Part shown: in pieces, positions 1 to 6,961 of the stretch
Layout: every line of letters starts with the position of its first letter
Numbering within the stretch: the first letter of the stretch is position 1
Source: Dehalococcoidia bacterium
Lineage (GTDB): Bacteria; Chloroflexota; Dehalococcoidia; DSTF01; JACRBR01
DNA length: 64,000 nt
Assembly: GCA_021731085.1 (NCBI GenBank)
Contig: JAKFYB010000013.1
Coordinates: forward strand, 24,125-88,124
Reading direction: 5' to 3'
Position numbers and translations under genes: made by a program
The notes under the pieces: model-generated
Database searches by the model: none
What the model saw: only the letters and a program-made list of their open reading frames with translations
Told to the model about the DNA's origin: nothing

Positions 1-730
1 CGGTTCGAGGAACTGAGACTTCTCGCACGAATTCAATGAGGCTTGGAAAGAATTCGGAGGTATGAAGCTCCTCTCGCGCAAGGACGCGTCGTTGGGCCTC
101 GCTGATGAGCAGCGCCCCAACAATTGCACGAGGATGGCCGTGCGTGCTTATGGCGTTTATCCAAACCTGGGTCTGCAGCGACGTCCTGTCCTCGAAATTT
201 GCAATTGCGAGAGGTAAGACACGCATCGCGGCGCCGTTGGCGCCAGACTGCCTATAGTCAATGGTGCGTGCGCCGCGCCGATACTGAAAAAAATTCGCGT
301 AAGGCGTCGCACTCTTGCGCGAGGCTGCATTGGCAGCGGCGGTTATTGTGGAGCCCGCACCTCGTGCATATTGCATCCAAAGAGGCAGTTCTACCTTGAG
401 AAAATATGCCGCGTTCACACTTCCGTCAGGATCGGTCGATCGTGCGACTGAAAGCGCAAGTTGCGTATCGTCTGAATAATCCCCTTCGTTAATCTGATCG
501 ATGTACGTGTTAAATCGACCGCCGGTATTCTTGGGCCAAGAAACGTATCGGTCGAGCCAGTCAAGGCCGGTGTACCGCAATAGCGCGTCATGCGACTTCA
601 TGAACTCCGTAATCCAGCCCATGGCGTCAGCGATAGCGCTTCCAATTAGAGCGGCGACCGCGCGATCTCGTATGAGTTCGCCTTCAGAAGGTTCGGTGAA
701 TTCGAATGTTTGCGTTGGCTGCGTTGACAT
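1..730 (-). CDS. ADP-ribosylglycohydrolase (DraG/ARH family), partial, likely antitoxin
   Basis: The frame opens at an ATG at 730 and stays open to the window edge, giving 243 residues of a truncated protein. Seen: an N-terminal ALIGSAIADAMG helix (about residues 27-38), GDYSDDTQ (83-90), NGAAMR (165-170) and THGHPRAI (196-203). These match the order of the DraG/ARH fold: the SDDT-type Mg-binding turn, the GNGxxMR loop and the THxHP helix. The C-terminal DxD metal motif would lie outside the window. Family members hydrolyse ADP-ribose from modified proteins or nucleic acids using two Mg ions. It starts 6 bp after the stop of the DarT-like gene, so both are surely one transcript. I infer that it reverses the ADP-ribosylation made by that enzyme. 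The family call is firm; the antitoxin role is inferred from context. Confidence 0.88.
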   Translation of the reverse strand, partial: MSTQPTQTFEFTEPSEGELIRDRAVAALIGSAIADAMGWITEFMKSHDALLRYTGLDWLDRYVSWPKNTGGRFNTYIDQINEGDYSDDTQLALSVARSTDPDGSVNAAYFLKVELPLWMQYARGAGSTITAAANAASRKSATPYANFFQYRRGARTIDYRQSGANGAAMRVLPLAIANFEDRTSLQTQVWINAISTHGHPRAIVGALLISEAQRRVLAREELHTSEFFPSLIEFVREVSVPRT

Positions 731-736
731 AGTGGC

Positions 737-1405
737 CTACCTTACGCCGAAGATTCGCGGAGAGGCATTCAGTTTGATTGAGGGCCCTGAATAGGCGATG
801 TTTGCGGTGCGAACTACCGCTTGAACCCGCTGGCCGTGTTCCTTATCCCGTACGTACAACCATGTAACGTCCTCCAAACCAACAGAGCCATGGATGAGAA
901 TTTCCCCAGGAGGAGGTGCTGGGAAGTCCGAATTAGGGTTGTCAAACATGGCGTCGAAGTGAGCAATGCCTTCGCGTGCGCGAACATCAGCAGCGCCGGT
1001 GATAGTGCCGCTGGAGCTCCACTCACCGATAAAGGCGGTTCCACGCCTCCAAAGTTGTCTCGCCTGAATTCCGAAGACAACGCAATCAGGCTCGTGTTGC
1101 ATCATGCCCCACGGTCGCTTTATCCCCATCGCGACGTATGGAGCCAATTCTTCCGCCTTGCGTCCGTCCGGACTCCATCTTCCGGGATCGTCCTTGAACG
1201 GAATGTTTCTGCCACGCAGGATCGTTCGTGGGTGTATTCCGCCGTTGGCCAAAATCATCGGAACCTGAACGAGCGGCGTGAAATGGTAGACCTCGACGAT
1301 CCGGCGTCGCGAGGCGCTTGCTTGGATTGCCGGAGCATCTACAGCAGCCTCAAACAATACGAACGTCCGTTCTAAGTTTACTCTCCGACCTTGCCCAATA
1401 CGCAA
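737..1405 (-). CDS. DarT-like ADP-ribosyltransferase, putative toxin
   Basis: A 222-residue protein with the outline of a DarT/DUF4433-type ADP-ribosyltransferase. Seen: VYHFTPLVQVPMILANGG near residues 39-56, with His41 in the position of the NAD-binding histidine; a middle section with APYVAMGIKRPWGMM (88-102); and PGEILIHGSVGLEDVTWLYV (167-186), with Glu168 in the place of the catalytic glutamate of the AEVLV-type motif. DarT enzymes ADP-ribosylate bases in single-stranded DNA; the substrate here is unknown. The only long-frame start is a TTG at 1405, because a stop lies at 1442-1444. A later TTG near residue 17 is possible, and no strong ribosome site is visible. The next gene is a de-ADP-ribosylating hydrolase, which supports a toxin/antidote pair. 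The DarT domain match is distant, from motif reading only. Confidence 0.75.
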   Translation of the reverse strand: MRIGQGRRVNLERTFVLFEAAVDAPAIQASASRRRIVEVYHFTPLVQVPMILANGGIHPRTILRGRNIPFKDDPGRWSPDGRKAEELAPYVAMGIKRPWGMMQHEPDCVVFGIQARQLWRRGTAFIGEWSSSGTITGAADVRAREGIAHFDAMFDNPNSDFPAPPPGEILIHGSVGLEDVTWLYVRDKEHGQRVQAVVRTANIAYSGPSIKLNASPRIFGVR

Positions 1406-1716
1406 GCTGCGCCACGATGTCGCGTATGTTGCTTCGTTCCGCTACCGATGCTAACACAGCCGATTGGCGCTTTGGCGTGTCCGCCAGGACGGAATTCAGC
1501 TTCAGTTTGGCAGTGAGATGAGGCAGCAGTGTCCGAGAATCGCGCGTGCTGCCGTCGCCGCTAGCGTTGGCGGTTGTGTTAGTCGAAGAAGTAAATCTGG
1601 CCGAAGTCGTCGGCTGATGCTCCTCGTCAATGGGCTAGTTCTAATTGTTTCACCAGTAGCCTTGGTAGGCCACAGGTAATGCTGTGGCGCTTCGTCTTAG
1701 CCTGACGGTAACCCGA
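1406..1716. other. Intergenic region upstream of the DarT-like gene
   Basis: About 310 bases separate the start of the DarT-like gene from the stop of the XRE/ImmA-IrrE gene. Short open frames on both strands here lack ribosome sites and any recognisable protein features. It must hold the promoter of the DarT-like/ARH pair reading leftwards, but I could not identify convincing -35/-10 boxes or an intrinsic terminator. Confidence 0.5.
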
Positions 1717-2811
1717 CTAGGCATTGGGCGCTCGCCGGTCATCAATTGACACGACCTTCGCTTCCGGTGGCGATCGCAGAACGACGTTAGTAAGAGATTC
1801 CAACAGCGTGATGTTCATATCCAGATGATCCGCCACAGTGGATGCCGGGATCCCGCCCGCGGCTAGGGCGTTGAACGCAAGGCTTAGGCTCTCAGGGCGC
1901 TCCGTCACCAGTTCATTCGGCTCACCACGATGCCAGCCTTGGCGACGGATGTGCATCTGGGCGGTTCGGTACTGCAACGGGCCGATTACCTCGCAATCCA
2001 AACCGCGGTGTACCAGCGCTGAAACGCTGATCCCCCATCGTGCCTTCAATGCGAAAAGCGTAGGCCACTTTGAACGGCCGAGTGGAAATTCGGCACGAAC
2101 TATCTCCCTCGGAATGAGCAGCGCTCCGGCAAACCTATCCGCTTCGCGTTCCTCGCGTTCCGAATCAACCCCTAGCTCACTGTGCATGCATAGGTGGCCT
2201 AGCTCATGGGCAACATCGAAGCGTGTTCGCGACCAACTCCCTTTTGATGTGCTGTGAACAATGAGCGGGCGGGCGGACTGGACGGAGAATGCATCCACCT
2301 TGTCCGACACGTCTCCAAAGCTGGCGACGACGGCACCCGTTGTCTCAGCGACGCGCATCATGCTCGCGAGAGGGGCCGCCCGAGCCACACCGAGCTGACG
2401 GCGCAACTCATTGGCCACGTCCTCGGCTTCTTCGATTGAAGCGGGGCGCTGTTTCAATTTCAGAGGTGAAGGAAAGGAGACGTACTGCTCCAGCGCATTC
2501 ACAACGGCTAAAAGAAGTCGGCTCAACGAGCGCACACGCTCACGTGTAGCAACGAGCGTGGTTCGTCGAGCACGAAAGCTGCACTTGGTGTCGTCGATGT
2601 CCGGAAGTAATCCGCCGCTGAAGAACCTCGGCTCCACTTCCAGAAGCTGCGCAAGAGCGTCAATGAGTTCAGGTGAGGGAGATCGACCGCCCCGCTCCAG
2701 CTGTTGCATGAATTGGCGACTGACTCCAACCGCCTGCCCCAATTGATCTAGGGTTTGGCTGTGCGCTTGTCGCAGGATGCGTAGACGTTCGCCGGAAAAT
2801 CCATCACGCAT
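1717..2811 (-). CDS. XRE-family regulator fused to an ImmA/IrrE metallopeptidase
   Basis: A 364-residue two-domain protein. Residues 7-62 form a Cro/C1-type helix-turn-helix (LRILRQAHSQTLDQLGQAVG, then SRQFMQQLERG). The C-terminal part carries the zincin motif AHELGHLCMH, with His202, Glu203 and His206, and EREADRFAGALLIP, whose Glu222 is the likely third zinc ligand. This is the COG2856 (ImmA/IrrE) architecture known from mobile-element repressor control, the IrrE/PprI damage response and several toxin-antitoxin or anti-phage modules. Its ATG lies inside the end of the upstream gene (8-bp overlap, 2804-2811), so the two are translationally coupled. It probably binds the palindromic promoter upstream of that gene and cleaves a partner or regulator. 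Domain call is firm; target unknown. Confidence 0.93.
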   Translation of the reverse strand: MRDGFSGERLRILRQAHSQTLDQLGQAVGVSRQFMQQLERGGRSPSPELIDALAQLLEVEPRFFSGGLLPDIDDTKCSFRARRTTLVATRERVRSLSRLLLAVVNALEQYVSFPSPLKLKQRPASIEEAEDVANELRRQLGVARAAPLASMMRVAETTGAVVASFGDVSDKVDAFSVQSARPLIVHSTSKGSWSRTRFDVAHELGHLCMHSELGVDSEREEREADRFAGALLIPREIVRAEFPLGRSKWPTLFALKARWGISVSALVHRGLDCEVIGPLQYRTAQMHIRRQGWHRGEPNELVTERPESLSLAFNALAAGGIPASTVADHLDMNITLLESLTNVVLRSPPEAKVVSIDDRRAPNA

Positions 2812-3406
2812 GCTGCGCTGGTGGGCCTTGCGCGACGGACCTTAGGCTCACGTCGGGTGCCGGTAGATTGGCCGCAGGCGTGTTCCTTCGGAGGTGCGTT
2901 GGAACGATGTCCGTCGGAATCTCCAGGGGCCAAGCGTTGAGAATCTCGGATTCGCCGTTCACTTGGACGAGCACCACTTCGTCGACCGCCATGGTTTCAT
3001 CATTGGTCTCATAGATAATGCGCCAACGCCCCTCGATGGGGAAATCCGGCCCCAAAGCTTCGAAGGCCAGCTGTTGTGCCTTCAGTTCCTTGGATCGACG
3101 GCGCAAGTGACGTGGCTTTGGGTGTTCCGAGTCACCGTTCTCAAAGCGGATCGGAACACCGCCGACCGTGAAGACAAAGTGAAGACTATGGTCGAGAATG
3201 CCGAGCCACTTATGCTGTGTCGCCGCCTTAACGATGGTATTTCTACATCGGTCATACACAACACAACCGAAGCCCCAAGAAGAGTCGCCCTTTTCCGGGT
3301 CGAAGATGGCCAAGGCGTCCTGACGAACTCGGATGAGGATCTCAGCGATGAGAGACATGCGGTCCGATGTGAGGGCCGGCGCCATGTCCCAATAGTTGAC
3401 CTTCAT
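2804..3406 (-). CDS. Unrecognised protein paired with the XRE/ImmA-IrrE gene
   Basis: A 200-residue soluble protein of no family I recognise. The ATG at 3406 is preferred over an upstream in-frame start at 3460 because GAAAGGA lies about 7 bases before it and the promoter elements at 3452-3479 would fall inside a longer gene. It has no signal peptide or membrane segment. Seen: a FDPEKGDSSWGFGCVVYDR stretch near residue 36, a LHFVFTVGGVPIRF strand, a basic RHLRRRSKELKA helix, and WRIIYETNDETMAVDEVVLV, which reads as a beta-rich core. The proline-rich tail overlaps the metallopeptidase start by 8 bp. Such first genes next to XRE-COG2856 peptidases are often the toxin or substrate partner; that role is inference only. 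Confidence 0.7.
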   Translation of the reverse strand: MKVNYWDMAPALTSDRMSLIAEILIRVRQDALAIFDPEKGDSSWGFGCVVYDRCRNTIVKAATQHKWLGILDHSLHFVFTVGGVPIRFENGDSEHPKPRHLRRRSKELKAQQLAFEALGPDFPIEGRWRIIYETNDETMAVDEVVLVQVNGESEILNAWPLEIPTDIVPTHLRRNTPAANLPAPDVSLRSVAQGPPAQHA

Positions 3407-3451
3407 GATGGTTCCTTTCGAACGGGCAGTCCAGAATCGCCGTCTTTCAGG

Positions 3452-3479
3452 ATCGTACACAAACGACAGTTTTTGTCAA
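3452..3479 (-). promoter_or_regulatory. Strong sigma-70-type promoter of the hypothetical/ImmA-IrrE operon
   Basis: Reading the minus strand, TTGACA (3479-3474), a 16-base spacer and TACGAT (3457-3452) lie 46-73 bases before the ATG at 3406. The -35 and spacer contain the inverted repeats GACA-AAAAC-TGTC and ACAAA-N8-TTTGT, suitable as an XRE operator overlapping the promoter. This suggests autoregulation by the downstream XRE protein. Confidence 0.65.
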
Positions 3480-3480
3480 G

Positions 3481-3494
3481 CAGATCATGATCTG
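3481..3494. promoter_or_regulatory. Perfect 14-bp palindrome upstream of the TA-like promoter
   Basis: CAGATCATGATCTG is self-complementary over all 14 bases. It sits directly upstream of the -35 box and is flanked by a second TGTCAA at 3493-3498, a direct repeat of the -35 complement. It is a candidate operator for the XRE protein. Confidence 0.5.
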
Positions 3495-3656
3495 TCAACC
3501 GATCGCTGTAGAAGCGACCTCTTCGATCAGCTCACTGCGCCGGGCGGATTCAACTGGAACGCATGGCCATCGACATCATCGGCCCATGGTCCGTGTTGGT
3601 GTCTAGGTCGCCATGTCGACGGACGCGCGGTCCGCTACGAAGGTCGCATGACGGAA

Positions 3657-3680
3657 GACCCTCTGCTCAGAAAGCAGATG
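3657..3680. repeat. Imperfect copy of the tRNA-Gly anticodon arm (possible attachment-site scar)
   Basis: This 24-base stretch matches 3773-3796 inside the tRNA-Gly gene at 21 of 24 positions in the same orientation. The three differences are all transitions in the anticodon-loop segment. Neither a D arm nor a T arm is present, so it is not a functional tRNA. Tyrosine recombinases commonly use the anticodon arm as the crossover region, so this may be a degenerate attachment site at the edge of the left-hand accessory block. Confidence 0.4.
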
Positions 3681-3701
3681 GTCATGCGAGCGGCGGGCAC
3701 C

Positions 3702-3726
3702 AAGAAAGGGCTACAAAATGTAGCCC
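3702..3726 (-). terminator. Intrinsic terminator of tRNA-Gly
   Basis: GGGCTAC (3708-3714) and GTAGCCC (3720-3726) form a perfect 7-bp stem with a 5-base loop. On the minus strand it is followed by TTTCTT, about 18 bases beyond the tRNA 3' end. Confidence 0.75.
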
Positions 3727-3744
3727 TCCGAGTCTGGAAACTGC

Positions 3745-3819
3745 TGGAGCGGGAGATGGGATTCGAACCCACGACCCTCTGCTTGGGAAGCAGATGCTCT
3801 ACCCCTGAGCTACTCCCGC
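3745..3819 (-). tRNA. tRNA-Gly (anticodon CCC)
   Basis: The minus strand folds as a full cloverleaf: acceptor GCGGGAG/CTCCCGC, D arm GCTC...GAGC, anticodon stem TCTGC/GCAGA around loop TTCCCAA (anticodon CCC, read from the loop centre), T arm GTGGG-TTCGAAT-CCCAT, discriminator T and an encoded CCA. It decodes GGG glycine codons. A terminator hairpin follows. Its 3' end points toward the accessory block at lower coordinates, consistent with a tRNA-associated integration point. Confidence 0.96.
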
Positions 3820-3875
3820 CCGATGGACGCTCCGCCTCGATCTTAACCGATCGCTGTGGAGCGTCCACGAGGACG

Positions 3876-4412
3876 TTAGCTGACCTTCAGGTCGCCCTTC
3901 ATCGTCGTGGGGTGCGCATCGCACTGATAGAAGTAGTCGCCGGGTTCGAGGTTGAGTTCCAGCGTCTGTTCGATCTCGCCGCTCTCCAGCTCCGTTGCGC
4001 CGATCGGATTCTCTGATGCGTCATCGCCGGGATAGACGGCGACGTTGTGTACAACGCCTGCGTCCTGATTGTTGAATTTGATGGTGATCGGACCTGCGGG
4101 TGCTTCCAGTTCCTCCAGGTCAAAGACACTGCCGACGCCGACGAGATCCAGGACCGCGCCTTCCGTCGACGGCGTGCCTGCCGGCGGCTTCGTCGCTTCG
4201 ACGCCGGGCGTCGTGCTCACGACGAAGTCGGTCGCAGCGGGCGTGATTTTCCACGTCTTGACCGGCGTTGGATCCTGCGCCGCTGGCTCGCCGCACGCCA
4301 TCAATGCGAACGCCGAAGCTACGATTGCCATGAGCGCACATACTGCACCGGCGCGCTTCCTGTTGCGAAACAATGGGCCCTCCCCTGTGTGCGAAGGATT
4401 CATGAGCGTCAT
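3876..4412 (-). CDS. Cupredoxin (blue copper) lipoprotein
   Basis: A 178-residue exported copper protein. A basic N-terminus and hydrophobic stretch end in the lipobox ALMAC (Cys40), so it should be lipid-anchored on the outer face of the membrane. The C-terminal plastocyanin-like domain shows the type-1 copper ligands: His122 (VVHNVAVYPG), then Cys164, His167 and Met171 in YQCDAHPTTMKG. Such proteins shuttle electrons to or from oxidases. Its ATG overlaps the stop of the upstream multicopper oxidase gene (ATGA, 4409-4412), so the oxidase and cupredoxin are co-translated and may be redox partners. A proline/threonine-rich linker separates anchor and domain. Confidence 0.9.
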   Translation of the reverse strand: MTLMNPSHTGEGPLFRNRKRAGAVCALMAIVASAFALMACGEPAAQDPTPVKTWKITPAATDFVVSTTPGVEATKPPAGTPSTEGAVLDLVGVGSVFDLEELEAPAGPITIKFNNQDAGVVHNVAVYPGDDASENPIGATELESGEIEQTLELNLEPGDYFYQCDAHPTTMKGDLKVS

Positions 4413-5515
4413 GGCGCGGGCGTCGCCATCCCCGCCATCGAGGAGTTCATGTCCTCCATAGCTCCCGACAGATCGCCGCTGCCTGGTCGAATACCAACCT
4501 CCTTCAACGAGGCCACGGCGGCAGTCAGCGCGCTGATGATCTCGTCGATGTTCTCGCTGTCCTCATAGACGACGGGAACGATCATGCCGCCGTTTGCCAT
4601 CGCCAGATTGAGTGACTTGCCGTCGGGCCCCATGACGTGCGAGATCACGTGGCAATGCCAGATCCATGCGCCCTTACCTGGCCCATCCATCTTCACCGCG
4701 ACGTCGATCGTCTGGCCCGGTGCGACGAGTACGGTGTTCTCGGTCCGCGCAGTGGCGCTGTTCGAAATGTCTGTGCCGTCGCGGGCGATCTCCTTGGTGA
4801 AGTGCCCGTGGAAGTGCATCGGGTGAAAGTCATTCGGCCCGACATTGATGATGCGCACGCGGATCTCGTCGCCCTTCCGCACGAGGTAGGGATCGACGTT
4901 CGGGAATTCTTTGCCGTTGATCAGGAAGTGGCCCTTGATCGTGTTCAGGAACATGATGTGGTCCTGGTCGTATTTCCCGTCGCCACCGTCCCGTGGCTCG
5001 ACGATGAACGCGCCGACCATGCCGTTGCCCATTTGCTCCATGTCGTTCATGTGGGCATGGAACATGAACGTGCCTGGCGTGTTCGGAATGTCGAACTCGT
5101 ACACGAATGTCTCGCCGGGCATGATCGGTGGCTGCGTCAACAGTCCTACGCCGTCCATTGAATTCGGCACGACCAGCCCGTGCCAGTGCAGCGTCGTCGC
5201 CTCATCCAGTTCATTCCGAAGGTAGATGCGCACCTTGTCGCCCGCTCTGAATCGCAGCGTCGGCCCCGGGATCTGCTGGTTGTATCCCCAGACCTCGACG
5301 GGCTCCTGGTCGTCGCGAAACTGCCACATGAACTTCGAGGCTGTGAAGTGAACGGTCTTCACGTCACCATCCTCGATAGTGACGTCGGCTTCCTTCGGCC
5401 CGAAATTCTGCGTCGCCGATGCTGCGGGATCGCTCTGACAAGCGACGAGCAAAACGGCCACCAGGGCCGCGGTTCCGATGGTCAACCATGAGCCGAATAT
5501 CCACGTTCGCTTCAC
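4409..5515 (-). CDS. Multicopper oxidase, laccase-like, lipid-anchored
   Basis: A 368-residue exported oxidase with a lipobox LLVAC (Cys26). It has two cupredoxin domains and all four histidine motifs of the trinuclear cluster: HWHG (110-113), HAH (153-155), HPMHFHGH (231-238) and HCHVISH (287-293). The Cys288 and His293 geometry is that of a laccase-type type-1 site joined to the cluster in the second domain, unlike NirK nitrite reductases. The usual axial-ligand segment after His293 reads VMGPDG, so the axial residue is uncertain. It oxidises a reduced donor (metal, phenol or cupredoxin) with O2. The Met-rich tail (MEDMNSSMAGM) could bind copper. It is followed directly by the cupredoxin gene. 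Confidence 0.92.
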   Translation of the reverse strand: MKRTWIFGSWLTIGTAALVAVLLVACQSDPAASATQNFGPKEADVTIEDGDVKTVHFTASKFMWQFRDDQEPVEVWGYNQQIPGPTLRFRAGDKVRIYLRNELDEATTLHWHGLVVPNSMDGVGLLTQPPIMPGETFVYEFDIPNTPGTFMFHAHMNDMEQMGNGMVGAFIVEPRDGGDGKYDQDHIMFLNTIKGHFLINGKEFPNVDPYLVRKGDEIRVRIINVGPNDFHPMHFHGHFTKEIARDGTDISNSATARTENTVLVAPGQTIDVAVKMDGPGKGAWIWHCHVISHVMGPDGKSLNLAMANGGMIVPVVYEDSENIDEIISALTAAVASLKEVGIRPGSGDLSGAMEDMNSSMAGMATPAP

Positions 5516-5582
5516 TTGATGCTCCTGCTCCAGCGCAATCCGTCCTGCCGGTCACTATCTCGAAAGTCCAATTGGCGACGAA

Positions 5583-5616
5583 GGGCCATACGTCACATTG
5601 GTTGGGCCATTGGGCC
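5583..5616. promoter_or_regulatory. GGGCCATT elements in the oxidase/usp divergent promoter region
   Basis: GGGCCAT occurs at 5583-5589, and GGGCCATTGGGCC, nearly palindromic, at 5604-5616, in the 262-base gap between the divergent oxidase and universal-stress genes. The shape GGGnC-nTTn-GnCC resembles the DevR/DosR box, and a DevR-like regulator is encoded nearby. Nothing else is recognised in this gap. Confidence 0.4.
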
Positions 5617-5777
5617 TTCGAGAGCGACAACGTCGCGGTGAGAAACGGCACCCAGAAGCTTCGCTGTGCCGTTCGGCCCACGCATTCACGCCTTCCGGCC
5701 AGTTACTTGTCGAGGGTGCACAACTAGGCTTGTTTCAAACGTTCCCACGGCGCCACACAAGTGTGAGGAGGAAGGCT

Positions 5778-6323
5778 ATGAAGGTTCTCGCAACATTCGA
5801 CGGTTCGACGTCTGCCGAATCGATCATCCCGCAGCTCGAAAAGATGACGCGGCTTCCGTTCGACGAGATCGTGCTCTTTTCGATCGTCGAGCATGCAGGC
5901 GGGGCCGTACGTATGCGCGGCCCTCTACGTTCGGTGATCGCGCTTACGTCAATACAGGGCGGAAATTCTGTCGTCGTTGAACGCGATGTGGCTGGCTACG
6001 TCGAAAACAAGGGCCAGGCTCTGGAGCGGGAGCTCGCCGAACGCGATGACTATCTCAAGCACATCGCCGCTGGCCTTCCGCCCGGGCCGACGTATCGAAC
6101 AGTCGCCGTTGCCGCGGATGACGCCGCCACGGCCATCGTTCAGCGCGCGTTGGTCGAGCAGCCAGACGTGATCGTCATGGCGACCCACGGGCGAACGGGG
6201 CTCGTTCATATCCTCTTTGGCGACACAGCGGAGGAGGTTGTTCGCTCGGGCGTCGCGCCGGTGCTTCTCGTTCATCCTTCGAGCGTTCGAGACGCCAGAA
6301 GGACGCTTGCTACCGCTCCGTAG
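5778..6323 (+). CDS. Universal stress protein (UspA family)
   Basis: A 181-residue single-domain Usp. The start at 5778 is chosen because GGAGGAAGG lies just before it; the frame opens earlier but without a ribosome site. Seen: the N-terminal strand MKVLATFDGSTSAESIIPQL and the ATP-binding signature near the C-terminus, IVMATHGRTGLVHILFGDTA followed by a VVRSGVAPVLLVHP strand (G-2x-G-9x-G-S/T type). Usp proteins bind ATP and are induced in hypoxia and stationary phase; in actinobacteria they are classic DevR/DosR regulon members. It is transcribed toward the convergent devR-like gene, overlapping it by 14 bp. Confidence 0.93.
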   Translation: MKVLATFDGSTSAESIIPQLEKMTRLPFDEIVLFSIVEHAGGAVRMRGPLRSVIALTSIQGGNSVVVERDVAGYVENKGQALERELAERDDYLKHIAAGLPPGPTYRTVAVAADDAATAIVQRALVEQPDVIVMATHGRTGLVHILFGDTAEEVVRSGVAPVLLVHPSSVRDARRTLATAP

Positions 6324-6960
6324 CGTCGTGACGTGCGATGTACGCTGCTGCTTCACTTCGGCGGCGAAGATTCAGCTTGTTGAGGATGTTGCTCACGTAG
6401 TTCTTGACTGTCTTGTCGCTGAGAAACACCTCGACGGCGATCTCTTTGTTCGTCTTGCCATCCGCGATCAGCGAGAGGATCTTGCGCTCCTGATCCGACA
6501 ATACGTCCAGCGGATCCGCTTCCTTCTTGTTCTCTGATGCTGCCCGCATACGCTCGAGCACCTTCTGCGTGACGGCGGAGTCCAGCAGTGACTCTCCGCG
6601 GGCTGCCGCAGCTATTGCGTCAGCTAGCACGGAGCCGCGCGTCTGCTTCAACACGTAACCGGCGGCTCCAGCCAGGATCGAAGCGAACACAGCTTCCTCG
6701 TCAGCGTACGACGTGAGGATAATCACCTTCGTCTCTGGACGTGTCTCGCGTATCTCCCGGCATGCCTCGATACCGCTGCCATCCGGCAGGCGCACATCCA
6801 TCACAATGACATCCGGCTTCATGCGTGCGGCTTCGGTGATCGCCTCCGCGACCGTGCCCGCCTGGCCCACGACCTCCATGCCATCCCGGCGATTGAGCAG
6901 CGCCCGCAAACCTTCGCGCACAACCTCGTGATCATCAACTATCAGCACGCGCGTCGTCAT
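6310..6960 (-). CDS. NarL/FixJ response regulator, DevR-like
   Basis: A 216-residue two-domain regulator. The receiver has the acidic pair Asp9/Asp10 and phosphoacceptor Asp55 (VIVMDVRLPDG), the Thr of IILTSY and the Lys of YVLKQ. A LuxR-type HTH follows (LSDQERKILSLIADGKTNKE, then LSDKTVKNYVSNILNKL). The ATG at 6960 is chosen over 6984 because GAGGAGG lies 6 bases before it; it follows the kinase stop by 1 base. The layout matches DevR/DosR, which activates dormancy and stress genes upon phosphorylation by the adjacent kinase. Likely targets are the usp, oxidase and cupredoxin genes around it (inference from shared elements). Confidence 0.93.
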   Translation of the reverse strand: MTTRVLIVDDHEVVREGLRALLNRRDGMEVVGQAGTVAEAITEAARMKPDVIVMDVRLPDGSGIEACREIRETRPETKVIILTSYADEEAVFASILAGAAGYVLKQTRGSVLADAIAAAARGESLLDSAVTQKVLERMRAASENKKEADPLDVLSDQERKILSLIADGKTNKEIAVEVFLSDKTVKNYVSNILNKLNLRRRSEAAAYIARHDATER

Positions 6961-6961
6961 C

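Noticed and set aside
1464..1679. 71-codon plus-strand frame in the gap beside the DarT-like gene
   Set aside because: No ribosome site, no recognisable features, and codon use unlike the neighbours.
3657..3680. A second tRNA gene, apparently with an Arg-type TCT anticodon loop
   Set aside because: Only the anticodon arm is present; there is no acceptor, D or T arm, so it is listed as a repeat instead.
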